This document shows positions 43,826 to 56,100 of a stretch of 64,000 nucleotides of DNA, in pieces. Both the position numbers and the translations under genes were made by a program. The notes under the pieces were generated by a model that did not search any database, was not told the DNA's origin, and worked only from the letters and a program-made list of their open reading frames with translations. Where the stretch lies: contig NW_024104349.1 in assembly GCF_003945595.2 (NCBI RefSeq), forward strand, positions 930,001 through 994,000, written 5' to 3'. Source of the DNA: Pipra filicauda. Taxonomy: Eukaryota; Chordata; Aves; Passeriformes; Pipridae. Position 1 is the stretch's first letter; every line of letters begins with the position of its first letter.

Positions 43826-45904
43826 CTGAGAGAAAGACCACAATGATTAGGGATAAACTGTCACGTTTTCTTTTCTTTTTCATAAAAGTTTTAACACTAC
43901 AAGCAAAGCCCCAAGTTCTTTGTTTCTGTACGTGTACCAGAAAAAAACACTCAGATTATAATTTCAGCAATGACCCTTTCGGTAATTTCTCGTTATTTTA
44001 TTAATTCCAGGGGCTACTTCGGTTGTTGAGTGGTCAACAAGCCTGACACAAAATTAGGAGGGGACACTGCAGCCCTGCCTGGGATTGGCCAGCAGGTCTG
44101 TTCTCACCACAGCTGTTTTCCACGTTAAGGAGATGAGGGAGAAGATGACCACGACAAGGCTGTAGGACAATACTTGGAAGCAAGTTGGAAGTTGCCACTG
44201 AGCATTTGGATTACACCCTATCTGATGGCAAGGAATTTTTGTCCTGCATCAGAGTACTTGGCACCATTCCCCAACTGAGTTTCCAGGATGTAACTGTAAT
44301 ACAATAGTGGTTATTTCAAGCAGGATTTCTCCCTACTTTTTTAACCTGAGGGAGACTTAAGGCAAATGTCAGTTGGTTTGTACATGCTGTGCTAATAGTA
44401 CCTAAAGGGGCTGCAGGAGAGCTGGAGAGGGGCTTTGGATAAGGGAGAAGGCAGGGTTATATGGGATAATAGGAAAAAAATGTTTGCTCTGAGGGTGGAG
44501 AGGCCCTGACATCTGTTTCCCAGAGAATCTGTGGCTGCCCAATCCCTGGAATTGTTCCAGGCGAGGCTGGACACCTTCCCAGGGGCTTGGAGCAACCTGG
44601 GATAGTGAAAGATGTCCTTGCCCATGGGAGGGGGTTGGAACTGGATGGGCTTTAAGGTCCCTTCCAACCCAAACCGTTCTGGGATTCTATCATTCCCTGC
44701 ATCCCACTGAACCCTGTCTTGCTGAGGGTTTTCCACCTCAAGCAGGGTCTTTCAGACATCTCATCTTCCACCATTTCCAGGAAACAGCTCTACAGTAAGC
44801 AGGGTGATAGAGCTAAACTAAATACCCAACAGTTACTAATTTATTGATAAATTGGTCATTTACTGAGGTTCTTTATTTCAAGACAGCAAGCTCTGATTAA
44901 ACTAAAGGAATGATCAGTGAACTGGACTGAAAAGATCAGCCTTGACAACTGGTATAGGAGATTTCTTGAAGTCCATCATGAACAACTGATCTACACCTCA
45001 GTAAGAAATCCTGCATAAAAATTAAACCAAAACTTGAAGAAGGCAAATATAATATAAGCAGAGACACAGAGAGAGCTTCCCACAAAGGTATTCCCAACTC
45101 ACTTCTCAGGTCAGTAAAAGCAATGCAGGAAGTTACCAATGATCTCTCATTAAAAATGTACGACATGCTCAATATCTTAGTTATATTTAGAACAAACATA
45201 CCTGTCTCTTCTCTCCAGGTTACTGTTCCCGTGTGGTACCTCGCCCAAACTGGAGCCTAGAAGATTAGTTGGGATTTAAATTGGCATAAATTCAAATAAA
45301 GACCGTTATCAGGAATGGGACAGAAGGCTTATACAAAAGATTTGTGAGTGACTAACATATAACCACCGAACGCTAAAGCTGAAAATTTATTTTTAAAAAT
45401 AAAAGCGAGGGAAAAGAGCTGCTTTTGACCAGCAACACCACAAGAACTAAAGGGCAATAATAACTGGATAGTAATAATAGATATAAAAACATTTAGGTGC
45501 TCAGTTTGCACTTTTAGCGCGAACAGCGAGAAAACAGAGCAGGCAGAGAAAACACCGCTATGTTTAATCGCAGCAAGTTTAACGCTGAATAAGGCCTGGA
45601 CTCAGCAGTTTCGGGACGGACCCCGGGGGTCGGGACGAGTTGCCGGGCACCCCCAGACCCCGCTGTGAGGGGTCGCCAACAGGACTGTCCCCTCAGCGCC
45701 TCAAGGCGTTCCCAGCCCAGCTCATCGGGGAGGCACCGCCACCACAGCCCCCTCCTCAGGCACGACCCCCCCCCCCCCGCCGCGGGGCCCGTCACGAAGC
45801 CCATTCCCAGGGCCTTAAAGTCCTTTTAGGGCCCCCAAATCCCCCCGAGACCCCTCGGATTCCGCCCCCTCGGATTCCGCCCCCCCCGCCCCGTCCCCTC
45901 CATT
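43826..45904 (-). other. DLGAP5: DLGAP5 5' intron(s)
   Basis: Lies between the CpG-rich promoter and the first coding exon. It holds a CR1 3' end (44401-44691) and a donor-like site on the minus strand near 45202 (gacag|gtatgt) that may belong to an extra noncoding exon. No coding sequence is seen. Confidence 0.6.
44401..44691 (+). mobile_element. CR1 LINE 3' end
   Basis: 'aaaggggctgcaggagagctggagaggggctttgg' to 'aaggtcccttccaacccaaaccgttctgggattctat'. Antisense to DLGAP5 in its 5' intron. Confidence 0.92.
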
Positions 45905-46270
45905 ACCTGCACGTCCCTCACCCCCTGCGCGCGCCGCCCCGCCTCGCTTTCAAATCTCACCCGCCAACGCTCATTGGCCACTCCCGGCCCGCCCGCCCGC
46001 CCGCGACCTCCAATCGGCCGTTGATGGGTAGCACCCACATCCCGAAGCGGGACGCTTATTGGCCCCCCGTTTGGCTGCCGTTTAATTTTCATTGGCTGCT
46101 CCCAGCGTTTCCCCGCCCTCGCTTGCCGCTCATTGGCTGGCGGGGTGAGGGAGGTGAAGACGCTGAGCGCGCGGGGGCGAGGTCTGGCCTTGAGGCCCCG
46201 CCCGGCGCAGGGAGGGGGCACGCCAAGATGGCCGTGGGGGGCAGCTTATTTCGCGGGTTCCCTGTGCCTC
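45600..46270 (-). promoter_or_regulatory. DLGAP5: CpG-island promoter of DLGAP5 with cell-cycle elements
   Basis: The region is CpG-dense. CCAAT boxes lie at 45973-45977, 46058-46062, 46091-46095 and 46132-46136 (all CCAAT on the minus strand), with a plus-strand CCAAT at 46010-46014. A CHR element (TTTGAA on the minus strand) lies at 45954-45949. An E2F-like TTTCGCGG is at 46249-46256 and a YY1-like CAAGATGGCCG at 46224-46234. CCAAT/NF-Y arrays plus a CHR near the start site are the known layout of DREAM/MuvB-controlled G2/M genes, and DLGAP5 belongs to that class. Motif identity is visible; their use is inference. Confidence 0.75.
45907..45950 (-). other. DLGAP5: candidate DLGAP5 noncoding exon 1 (5' end approximate)
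   Basis: On the minus strand, GC-rich sequence runs from just downstream of the CHR element to GACGTGCAG and donor gtaatg (GT 45906-45905). There is no acceptor upstream and the site lies inside the CpG island. The transcription start is not determined; only the donor end is supported. Confidence 0.5.
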
Positions 46271-46426
46271 GGTGGTTCCCTATACCCGGGGGTTACCTGG
46301 CTACGGGGATTACTTGGCCCCAGGGGTCACCTGGCGGTGGTCCGGGTCACGGAGCCCTCACTCCCCACCGCGACCCAGGGACGGTGTGATGAGCCCCCAG
46401 ACCTCGTGCTGCCTTCCCGTCACCCA

Positions 46427-46945
46427 CAGAATCACGGACCGGGTGAGGCTGGAAGGGACCACAGTGGGTCGTCTGGTCCCCCCCTCCCTGCTCAAGCAGG
46501 TTCATCCCAGAGCACATGGTACGGGGTTGTGTCCAAACGGTTCTGGAATATCTCCAGTGGGGGAGACTCTACACCCTCTCTGGGCAGTGTGTTCAGTGCT
46601 TGGTCACCCACACGATAAAGTTCTTCCTCATATTCAGGTATAACTTCCAGTGCATCAGTTTCTGCCCATTGCCTCTTTTATTACTTCGCATCACAGAGCG
46701 GAGCCTGGTCCATCTTCTGGCACCCCTTCTTTAGATATTTATACTTGTTGATGAGGTCCCCTCAGTCATCTCAAGGCTGAACAGGCCCAGTTCCCTCAGC
46801 CTTTCCTCCTAAGAGAGGTTCCAGTCCTTTAATCATCCTCATTGCCCTCCCCTGGTCCCGCTCCAGGAGTTCCACGTCTTTCTTGCACTGAGGAGCCCAG
46901 AAGGTCCATGTCCACACCTCAGTGACTGCTGTGCTGCCTCCTGAG
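46427..46945 (-). mobile_element. CR1 LINE 3' portion, reverse, about 520 bp
   Basis: 'cacagaatcacggaccgggtgaggctggaagggacc' then 'ctgctcaagcaggttcatcccagagcacatggtacggggttg', 'agactctacaccctctctgggcagtgtgttcagtgc', and 'ggctgaacaggcccagttccctcagcctttcctcc' to 'ttgcactgaggagcccag'. This is the longest recent-type CR1 copy in the window and sits just outside the DLGAP5 promoter. Confidence 0.93.
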
Positions 46946-49900
46946 GAGCCAGAGACAGGTTTCCACAGGCCTCAAAGCATCACAAACACATTTTTAAAGG
47001 GTTTTCATTAAAGACCCTTTATTTCCTCCTGTACCACATCGTACTGACCCTGCAGCTTCGCTGGGGTGGGTTGTGCTTATCATCACTCAGCTACTGGACA
47101 GTTCTGCATTTGTTTTAAAATGATAACGTGTGAAACTAAAATGCTAATGGGGGAACCATCCGCTTGGTGGCACTGCAAAAATGTGGACGGCGTTGGGATA
47201 AAAGAAGTGCTGGCAAACGGGAAACTGCTGAGCAGCAGGAGCGATGGTCAGCGCCAGAGGACAGCCATGCCCTTCCGACAGCCTGAAAATGCGGGACCTC
47301 CGCCTGGAGTTACAGAAATATATCAGTAATTCTGCCTATAAACACGATTTTAGTACAGCAGTAAATGGATTAAAGGCCATTCTGTCAGAGCACAGAGCTG
47401 TTTCCCCACGGCAGTGATTACTGGAAAGTCAGTGTCTCTGCACATCCCAGGCTGCAGTAGTTGGAGAAATGTTACCCCCTGTTTCTGTACAGACTGACCA
47501 AGGTTACAGCACAGTCACAGACACTGACCAATGCTAATCCTACAATCATTTATTTGCTATAGATAATAAAAAATCAGCGTGGAGTTTACTGAATGCTGCC
47601 AGGTTTCCCAAAGGCTTGCAAAAGATCCAATTAAACGACAGAACTACAGGAGCTCAGATTTAGAGACTGTCCAGACTCCAATTCAATGCAGACCTCGTGT
47701 TTGTTGATTTTTGTTACTCCCCTTTTTCCCCCATGGCAGTAAAATTTGAGGTCATTCAGAAGTTCTCCCTTATATCACGATGTAGTCCCATGATGAGAGC
47801 TGTGCTGAAACACAAGTTCTAGGGAAAAAGCAAGTTTAGGAGTGTCCTTCCAACCCCAAATCATTTTTTTCTCACTGCATACCTGCATCTTCACGCTGAG
47901 CTTCACTTGTTTGCTCCTCTGAGCATCCAAACTGGCACATTTGCTACTTTCCACTCTCGTGGATGTCGATGCTGAATTTAGGAAGCTGAGGTACAACCTG
48001 GGCTTAATCTCACGAGCTCAAATAACAACATCAGCGATAACACATCTGTGTGCCCTTCCAGGCAACTCGAGTTTCTGCTTCAGGTCCTTGGCAGGCTCAG
48101 GGTTTGCTGTGCAGCTTTGCAGGTGTTACCTGAGCCAGGTAAGTGACAGCCAGAATGGGTTTCCTTAACGTGCTGCAGTGACACCTTCCACTGACAATAT
48201 TTAGGTCACCGCACGGGTCTCGATGTGTTTGGGTAATGCCAAGATTTTGAAGTATTGCAATGTTGCTTTAAGATAAAACGCGTTAATCAGGTGTTTTTCA
48301 CCCAAATTCCTGACTGCTACTGATTTTGTTGTGTTAAGAGAAATATTGTGCTAAGAGGAATAAACATAATAGCATTAATTAGAGGTAAACAAGCGATATG
48401 AATTTATGAACTCATTATCCTGTGCAGACATTAGACATGCCTGGAAGGTTAAACCCCTCATTCTCATACAGACCTGATGATTTTATGATAATATCCCCAC
48501 ATTTTAGCCATCGAAGCTTTGAGAACCAATTTGAATTTCTCTGTTCCTTGGCAATATAATTATCGTTACCAGATACATTTTGTACTGAGGAGATCATTAT
48601 GTGGCAATCTGCTAACTTGTTCTTTCTGCTCTTCATTCCTTCACATGGGATATTGTTCTTTGTGAGGGTGATTCTTCCCACTCTTGCACAAATGAAAATC
48701 ACTATCCCCAAATTTAACCCTGAAATAATTACATTTTCTGAATGTATTTTCGGTGAAAGTTCAGGCAAATGGAATTATAAAGCTGTAGCCCATAGCCACT
48801 TGCATGGAGTCAAAGAAAATCCTCTGTAGGCAAACTGTGATGCTGCAGAGGGCACAGTGTCCTCTTGTCAAATTTTATTGATAACCTCTCAATCAAGGAT
48901 TGAACAGCAGAATCATTATGATGCATTGGCTGCTGTCCCCACTTCTGCTTTTCATCTGAAATGGTCTCTAGTTTAAAAACCAGAACAAATTGTAAGGGTG
49001 AATAGAAGTGAAATTCCTGTCTTACAACAAATAGGAAACACAGTTAAGCCTCTTGCTCTGTTCTTTGAGGTTTATTTTTTTGCTGCAGCCCATTTTTACC
49101 AGGAGTGTGAGGTAACCACCCAGCAAACCCTCAATGCCTCAGCCTGGAGGAGGGCACGGTCCAAGCAGGTAGAGAGACATTTGGACTCTCACCTGGATGG
49201 GTTTGGAGAGAGTCTTCCCTTTCCTGAGTATTTCTCTACCACCTAGATCAGCACATATAACAAACATCAGATGCAACCCTGACACCCACGGTGTTGAACA
49301 GGAATTGTTGTCCTTGCTCTGATCCTTCAAAGAGTGCTGACAGACTCCGAAACCCCAGATGTGTGGGCCCGGGATCCCGAGCTGATGGAAACACCTACAC
49401 ACTGGCTATGCAAAGCAAGTCTAATACATCCCTCCTTTGATGTTTCCTTCTCCCAGGTCTCTCTGCTTGGCAGGTGGGAGTTTCCACTCGTCCTTGAGAA
49501 GCGTCTGACACTCTCTGGGCTATAAATAGAAGGACGAGGTACCTGACTCTGGGTATTCTGTTGCACCCTGGCAGCTGATACCCAAAAGCTGGATGTTGCA
49601 GCACATTTATAAGCTCCCTGCTCTCCCTAAAATGCAAACTAGCGATTTTACAAGTGCAGTTGGGAACAGAGCCTGAGTGGTTTTTGCCTCAGCATACCTG
49701 TACATCCTCTGTTATTCACGGTGTGTTTACACTGAATGTTCCCTGCTGATACAGATTTCAGTCAAAAGCCTGCTCCAGCACTACAGGTGAAAGCATCCTC
49801 AGCTGGCTTCTTCCTACAAGGCCCAAAGCCACATTCTTAAGGAAATCACATTCTTTCCAAACAGACTGAACCCTTCTTGGTTTTCTTCCACCGGGAAGAG

Positions 49901-51295
49901 TGGAGCAGGAATTAACCCCAGAACAAGCGCTGGATTCAACCATAAGCCAACCATAAGCTGAGTTGAGACCAAACTTTTTGTTGTTTCCAGAGACTTTGGA
50001 GCAGGTTACTTTGGGGGAATTGTGCTTTTATCCCCTTGAGCAAAAGCAGATGAAGAAACTGCTTAGTGCCGTGGGATTAGGTGACGTCTCAGCAGCAGGA
50101 AGGTTTCTGAGTTAGGCCAAGACCGCTGCATTTTCCTTTGAAAAGAGCACCCTTTTCCCTACTCACACAAGACTTCTAGTAATACTGGTTTTAAATTTTG
50201 GCTGAAAACCTGTATGGATCTTTTCTCAGCATGTGCCTCTGTTGTGTCTCCATTGCCCAGGATCAGAACAGCTACAGAAGCCAGATGCAGCTGCTGGAGT
50301 TGTGTTTCGTGGTTGAAACAGTGTCAGTAAGGAACAGCTCAGTTTACAGAGGACAACACAAAGCTGTGACGAATATGACTGTTAATCAAGATGGAAGCAA
50401 TAAAAGAGCTGTAAGGACTTGGTTAATCCTCTGACAGAGTTAAACTTCTCCAGGTCTCCGATAGGTTAGGACTGGTTTTCTTTATCTATTGTTTTGTTTT
50501 TTTTAAATGTTCAAGGCTACTGAAATGCAGAAGGACCAGATGGCCATGTAAGCTAAACAATGTGCAAAATCTTTCTTATATTATCTCTGATTGCCCCGAG
50601 GGGGTGAGAGGAGAAAGGTTGTTTAATCGTTAGGAGTCACTTAGCAGCAAATGGCAGTTTTCTGTCTTTATCAACTTACAACAAAAGACTGGGGCTGTAC
50701 CTTTGTGCCCTAATATGACAGGGCACATATTTCATTTCCCTTTAAGTCATCTGGTGATATCTTGTGTGTCACTGTATGTCACTGAACTGTGGGGCCATGC
50801 TAGTAAAGAGGGTTTTTTTTCCATGTGCATTTAGTCCTATACCAAAATACAGAATTTTTCCCTGGAACACAGGAAGCTCCTGTGTCAGCAGCAGCTAAAT
50901 CCCGTTGTTGTTCTGGGGTTTTGTTACAGTTCAGAGGAGAAAGTACTGGAGGGGTGAGGAACTGTAGGGTCTGATTTCTCTTCTCTCCTGATCTAATATT
51001 TGACCTTCAGCAACTCATTTTACCTCTATCTTCACTCCTGCCCTCGCTTTGTCTTTGTATATAGTGGCTGTAGTCAATAGGGACTCCAGAGACTTTGGGA
51101 GGTTCGTCTCAGCCATCTGAGAATCCATGTTAATGTGATCCTGGGCCTTGGCTAATTAGCTCTGCCCCTCGTCAGGACTATCACAGTGCTGTGCTGACAC
51201 ACTTAGACTGCTTTTTAGCTTGAGAACGCCCTCAAGGATCTCCTCACAGTGTTCTATTACACAGAGTAAGTAGTGCTGCCCTCCTGCAGGTTAGG

Positions 51296-51565
51296 GAATC
51301 ATAGAATCATAGAATATCCTCAGTCGGAAATGCCCACAAGGATCAACAAGTCCAATTCCTGGCCCTGCACAGGACACCCCAACAATCCCACCCTGTCCCT
51401 GAGAGCGTCATCCAAATGCTTCTCCAATTTGGCAGAATTGGTGCTGTGCCCACTGCCCTGGGGAGCCTGTTCAGTGCCCGACCACCCTCCGGGTGAAAAA
51501 CCTTTTCCTAAGATCAAACCTAAACCTCTCCTGACAGCTTCATGCTGTTCTCTCGGGTGTGAGAG
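51296..51565 (-). mobile_element. CR1 3' end, reverse orientation
   Basis: 'gaatcatagaatcatagaatatcctcagtcgg...cctgcacaggacaccccaacaatcccaccctgtccctgagagcgtc...gtgcccactgccctggggagcctgttcagtgccc' to 'aaacctctcctgacagcttcatgctg'. Same subfamily as the copy at 13127-13381. It may extend a little further right. Confidence 0.92.
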
Positions 51566-52109
51566 AAACCAGGCCCTTTTGGTTTGCTACACTGCCCTCC
51601 CCCTGAGTCATAGGTGGTCCTCCGTGGGGACCTCCATCCCTGCCCACATCCCTCCAACTGGAAGTGAACTGCCAAAATCTTTTAAGGAGAGGGGAAGCTC
51701 CTTCTTGCAGGAACCCCTTTAGGCTCAAGCCATCAGCTGGTACCGCCCCTTTATTCCCCTTTTTCCAATGCCTTCCCTTTGTGTTTCTTGCTTGTTCTTG
51801 ATACCTCTGGTTTAGAAGGATTTCTCCAGTGCCCGTTTCTTTCTCCCTGCAGGCTGAGCCTTCACCAGGACGGCACAGAGAGGATGGCTGGGGTGACACT
51901 TGCGTGACAAACCACTGCCCGGGTCTGCACAGCTGTGCCTCCTCGGATAATCTACACCAGGAACAGCAGCTCGTGTTTTCCACTGTCAAGGACAGATGAC
52001 AGCAAAAGCGTATTTAGTGATTGTTCCCGAGGAGGCAACGTTGGCAAAACAAGCTGGCAAGGCTAGCACGGCTTTGGTGAGGTTTCAGTACCGAGGGACA
52101 CTCTCAGTG

Positions 52110-52297
52110 ACCTCCCAGCAGCTCTTTTGGGATGGGCTGTCCAGGAAGGTGGTGGAATCACCCTGGAGGTATTTAAGAAAAGACTCGATGTGGCACTTTG
52201 TGCCACGGTCTACCTGACACGGTGGTGGTGTTCAGTCATAGGTTGGACTCGATGATCTCAGAGATCTTTTCCAACCTAACTGATCCTGTGATTCTTT
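52110..52297 (+). mobile_element. CR1-like 3' end (variant tail)
   Basis: 'ctcttttgggatgggctgtccaggaaggtggtggaatcacc...tatttaagaaaagactcgatgtggcactttgtgccacggtctacctgacacggtggtggtgttcagtcataggttggactcgatgatctcag' to 'tgatcctgtgattct'. It ends less than 150 bp from the CpG island. Confidence 0.85.
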
Positions 52298-52709
52298 CGG
52301 CCCTGCAGTCGGGAGTTCAGCAGATTTCAAAGCCAGGAGCTCTATCCAACGAGTTTTTGGTCTCCCGCAGAGGACCGTGTGGGTTTTTAGCCTGTTACCA
52401 CCACGTTAACCTGCCGGTGCCACCGAGCGGCCCGAGAACCAGCACCCCCGCGGCTCCCAGTGCCACGTTGGTCGCCAAACCCGGGCAGGGCGCTCCGAGC
52501 CCGGGCACACCGGGGCGAGCAGCGGGGGTTGCGGGGCACCACGGGGGGGGCTCGAGTCCCGAGGAACGGGCAGCGCCCCGAGCCGAGCCCCCGGTGCCTG
52601 GCGCGGCGGGGCGGCCGGTGCCTGGCGCGGCGCGGGGGCGGCCCCGCGTCCCTCCCCGCGTCCCTCCCCGCCGGCTCCGCGTCCCGCCCCGCTCCGCCCC
52701 GGATTGGCG

Positions 52710-52830
52710 CGGCCGCCGCGGCTCCTCCCGCCGCCGCCGGGGCGCAGGGGGGATCCGGCCGGGCCGAGCCGAGCCGAGCCCAGCCGAGCCTGGCGGCTCC
52801 GCGGCGCCCCGTGCTCCGGCCCCGCTCCGG
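52710..52830 (+). other. FBXO34: candidate FBXO34 noncoding exon 1 (both ends uncertain)
   Basis: GC-rich sequence downstream of the GC boxes and CCAAT, ending at donor gtaggc (52831). An alternative donor at 52909 would give an exon ending at 52908. FBXO34 has noncoding 5' exon(s) and its coding exon far downstream, which would be outside the window. Confidence 0.35.
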
Positions 52831-53105
52831 GTAGGCTCCCGCGGGCGCGGCGGCGGCGGCGGCGGTGGGTGGGTGGGTGGGCGCCGGGTCCGGCCCGGTG
52901 CGGGGCAGGTGGGCGGCCGAGCGGCCAGCGGGGCCCGCCCGCGCTCCGCCGGCCATGGCGGCGGCGGGGCCGCTGCCCGCCCGCAGGACGGGGCCGCGCC
53001 GAGGGCTCCGCGCCCCCCGCGCTCCGCTCCGCGTTATTTTACCCGGTCGTTTTAACGCTCCCCCCCCCGGCGCCCGCCTCTCCCCGGGGGGGGTTTTATC
53101 GCGCT

Positions 53106-53135
53106 CCCTGCCCTGCCCTGCCCTGCCCTGCCCTG
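53106..53135. repeat. (CCCTG)6 pentanucleotide repeat
   Basis: Six perfect CCCTG units inside the right-hand CpG island. A shorter version of the same unit occurs near 17856-17876. Confidence 0.95.
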
Positions 53136-56100
53136 GCAGCGCTCCCACGGCTCTCCCGGCCCGGGAGCGGCCCCGTCCCCCCCCCCCGCCCCGCACCGCC
53201 GGGTCACCGTGCGGGGCTCGGGGCATCCCCGTCCCCCCGCGGTTGCGTAACGCGACCGCCCCACGCGTGGCCGTGGGGACACAGCCCCGCTGCTCTCTGC
53301 CTTCTCGCGGACTTGCTTTTCAAAACGCCCCCTTCCCCTGCACTTATTCCCCCCCCCCCCCCCCAAATTTTGCTCAACCGAGTTGCGGTCACTTCCTGGT
53401 CTTTTTTTTTTTTTTTTTACCGCACGGCTCCCCCCCCCCTCCCGTGTTTCACGCATCAATCAAGCCCTTCGCAGGGAGGGGTTGTGAGCTCGGTAAACAT
53501 AAACAGCGATCCAAAAGAGACAGCTTTAATCGCTATTAGATGTTGTGATAACGTTTGAATAACGTGTTCACGTGGGGGGCGGCGTAAGAACCTAAGGAAA
53601 GGTTAAAAGTACAATTGCAGTGGAAGTGATTTCTTCTCGGAATTACTTCCTCCGAGGCCTTACTCGAAACAGTGTAGCTTTTAATTTCTTCAGTAAACCG
53701 AGGTTTTTGGCTTGCGCAGTGCCGCTTCCAGTTGGAGAAATCTCCTTGTTATCAGCCGGAGAAGTGGATCTAAGGCTTGTCCTGCGAGGTGCTTCGTACA
53801 ACGCCCAACAGCCGCGTACGTCCCTGCTCTGCTTTTAAATAACCGGCTTGGATGGGGCTGTAGAGCTCAGCTCTGGCAGCCTGGGCTGCAAAACCCGCCT
53901 GCGAGGCTGTGTGAGTACTCCAGTGGTTGACCCTGCCCTGCTGAACGCTGTCCTGGCCGTGCCACAGCGCTGGGAATCCAGTTTTGGGGATATCCAAGGT
54001 GGCCGTGGAACCCGGGAACGTGCGGCGCAGACTCGGGTCGCGAGTCCTAATGAGTGTTTGCGTAGTGCTCCGTGTTTTCTCGGATGAAGGGTTTTACATA
54101 ATTGGCCATTATAATTGTCTGTCACCCCTAGAGAAGAGCCAAAAAAAAAAAAAAACCTAAAAGCCGAGCGTGGAGGTAGGCAGTGGTTTTGAAAGTCCAA
54201 AGTCTAAACCAGTAAATACCTGTAGGTTGTGAACGTTGTTGCTGCTCAACGTGGAGGCAGCAAAATGACTGACTGAAAAAAAAAATCTAGTTCTGTCCTC
54301 CTTTTGCGCCATTTGATCAGCGTTGTCCGGACAAATGACATCCTGCTCAGGCTTGAGCTGCTCGTTCTTCGGTGTTCAGAAGAATTCCTAATGGGAATCT
54401 GGTTCCGTGGGTGTTGTGTTGGGGTTTTGGTTTTTTTCTTTTTTTTTTTCCCCTTGAAATCTTAACTGGAAGCCTTTTACAGTGTTTTGATTCCTTTTTA
54501 ATAAATGGCTAATCCCTTGCTGCAGGGGATGGGAGTGTTTTGAACGCAGCGTTTTTGGGTCCTGAGGGGAGGGGGAAGGGAGAGCCTTGTCTTGCTTTCC
54601 AGCAGCCACCCGCCTTCCCCGGGCCTGAGTGAAAGAGCCTTATTGACTGATTTTGAAGGTAACATGCCCAATTCTCCTCTTACACGCTAAAAACCATAAA
54701 TTTGCCATAGCACAGGGCTTTGGAGGGGAAGAAATGGAATGTCAGGGAGCCTGGGCTTCATCACGAGCAGCCTGGCAACAAAGGCAGTGTCTGTTAATTG
54801 CGTCGCGCTTATCAAAATCTCCCCTGCTAATGACAAAGTAACATTTTAATAGGTGTGAAAAGTTGTGGGATTTGATTTAATGCCACTGTCTTAAAACCAT
54901 CCTGCGTGCTCTGTATGACTAAGTTGTCTCTTTTGTATTTAATTGGAGAACAAGCAGAGGCTGAGGTGAAAGCTGGGGATGTTTCACTTGCACTAAATGC
55001 TCTTTAAAACCTTTTCTCCGTTTAGAGAGGGGTCGTGAGGAATTGTGAGTGGCTTGTCAAGTGCTGAGCTGCAACTGTGTCTTATAGGGTATAAAACGTC
55101 TTTCTGTGTCTCTTCAGTTTGGAAGCTCATTTTGTAGCATGCTGTGGGTGTTCACAGAGGCTGGCCTGTAGTTCCCCTTCCAGGAAGGACTGTGGTTTTG
55201 GAGTATGGAGGTGCCAAGTTAAGTTTCTGGTGATGTGAAGTTGAATACTGTATAGTATATGCATGATACTACCGAGGTAATAACTGACCCTGAGGTTCCA
55301 GGTGTCAACACATTCATCATAACGTGTTATTTTCACTTCTCATTGCCCTGTAGCACAGCCAAACAAGCATTTTGGTATAATCCTCACACACTGATGGCTG
55401 TATTCCCAGCAGACATGGCATATTTTAATATTCCTGTTGCAGGTTTGATACCTGGCTTCAGAGAAGAGAGCAGCTTTTCTTGTACCTGAATAGTTGAGCC
55501 TGCAAGGAAAATGTAGGACTGATCCTAAGCCTGTCATTAAAGATAATGTATCTTGGGAAGCATCTCTCTTGCCCTTGTCTGCTGGGATTTTTGGCTCTTG
55601 TGGATTATTTGGTCATCAGATGTATCACTGGGTATTCCTATACATTTAAGCTTTTGAAGGAGACCTTGGTTTAGTGAAGGTTGTTGGTTAGAGATCCTCT
55701 TCCTGGCTCTGTAAGCTCTCTAGGAAGGGGGGCACAGGAATGCTGCTTTGGGATGTGTGGCTGCTCCGTTTTTATTTGTAGCATATTTTGCTGGTTTTGT
55801 TTTCTAAGATGTTTTGATTCTATTAACTTATTAAACATAGATTCTATTAAAGTCAGTGTGACAGACTTTTTAATGTACGAATGTTGTCCTTTTCTTAAAA
55901 TGTCCTCTTTTTTGACCCCTAAAATTTGAATCAGGATCGTTGCCCCTAGTGCAGATCCTGGCTGTAATTGTGGGATTTGTTTGGAATTTGCCTTGTAGTT
56001 GTGGAATCAGTGTTTATCCCCCAAATAACTCTTCTCTTTTTGTCTTTGTTGTGGAAGGGGGATATCTGCTGTATCACTTGCTAATCCTGCTGTTGCAGTT

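Larger units (their letters stand above)
46271..52400. other. intergenic region between DLGAP5 and the right-hand CpG island
   Basis: The two promoters are divergent (head to head), about 6 kb apart. Repeats are a long reverse CR1 (46427-46945), a reverse CR1 (51296-51565) and a sense CR1-like tail (52110-52297). 46950-51290 appears unique; no exon with homology was recognised, and open frames such as 48415-48768 lack support. Confidence 0.65.
52420..53370 (+). promoter_or_regulatory. FBXO34: strong CpG island, inferred FBXO34 promoter
   Basis: About 950 bp of very G+C- and CpG-rich sequence with GC boxes (gtcccgccccgctccgcccc, 52681-52700), an inverted CCAAT (ATTGG 52703-52707), a CGG run near 52850, and donor-like sites at 52831 (CCGG|gtaggc) and 52909 (GCAG|gtgggc). 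No coding match to FBXO34 is present; the name rests on conserved gene order (FBXO34 follows DLGAP5 in human, pointing away from it). A different or bidirectional promoter is possible. Confidence 0.6.

Noticed and set aside
45640..46389. 249-codon plus-strand frame across the DLGAP5 promoter
   Set aside because: It overlaps the CCAAT/CHR array, consists of proline/arginine-rich translation, and has no homology.
52198..53558. Frames of 279-285 codons on both strands in the right-hand CpG island
   Set aside because: Low-complexity Arg/Ala/Pro/Gly translations, both strands open, no splice or homology support. The first frame begins inside a CR1 element.
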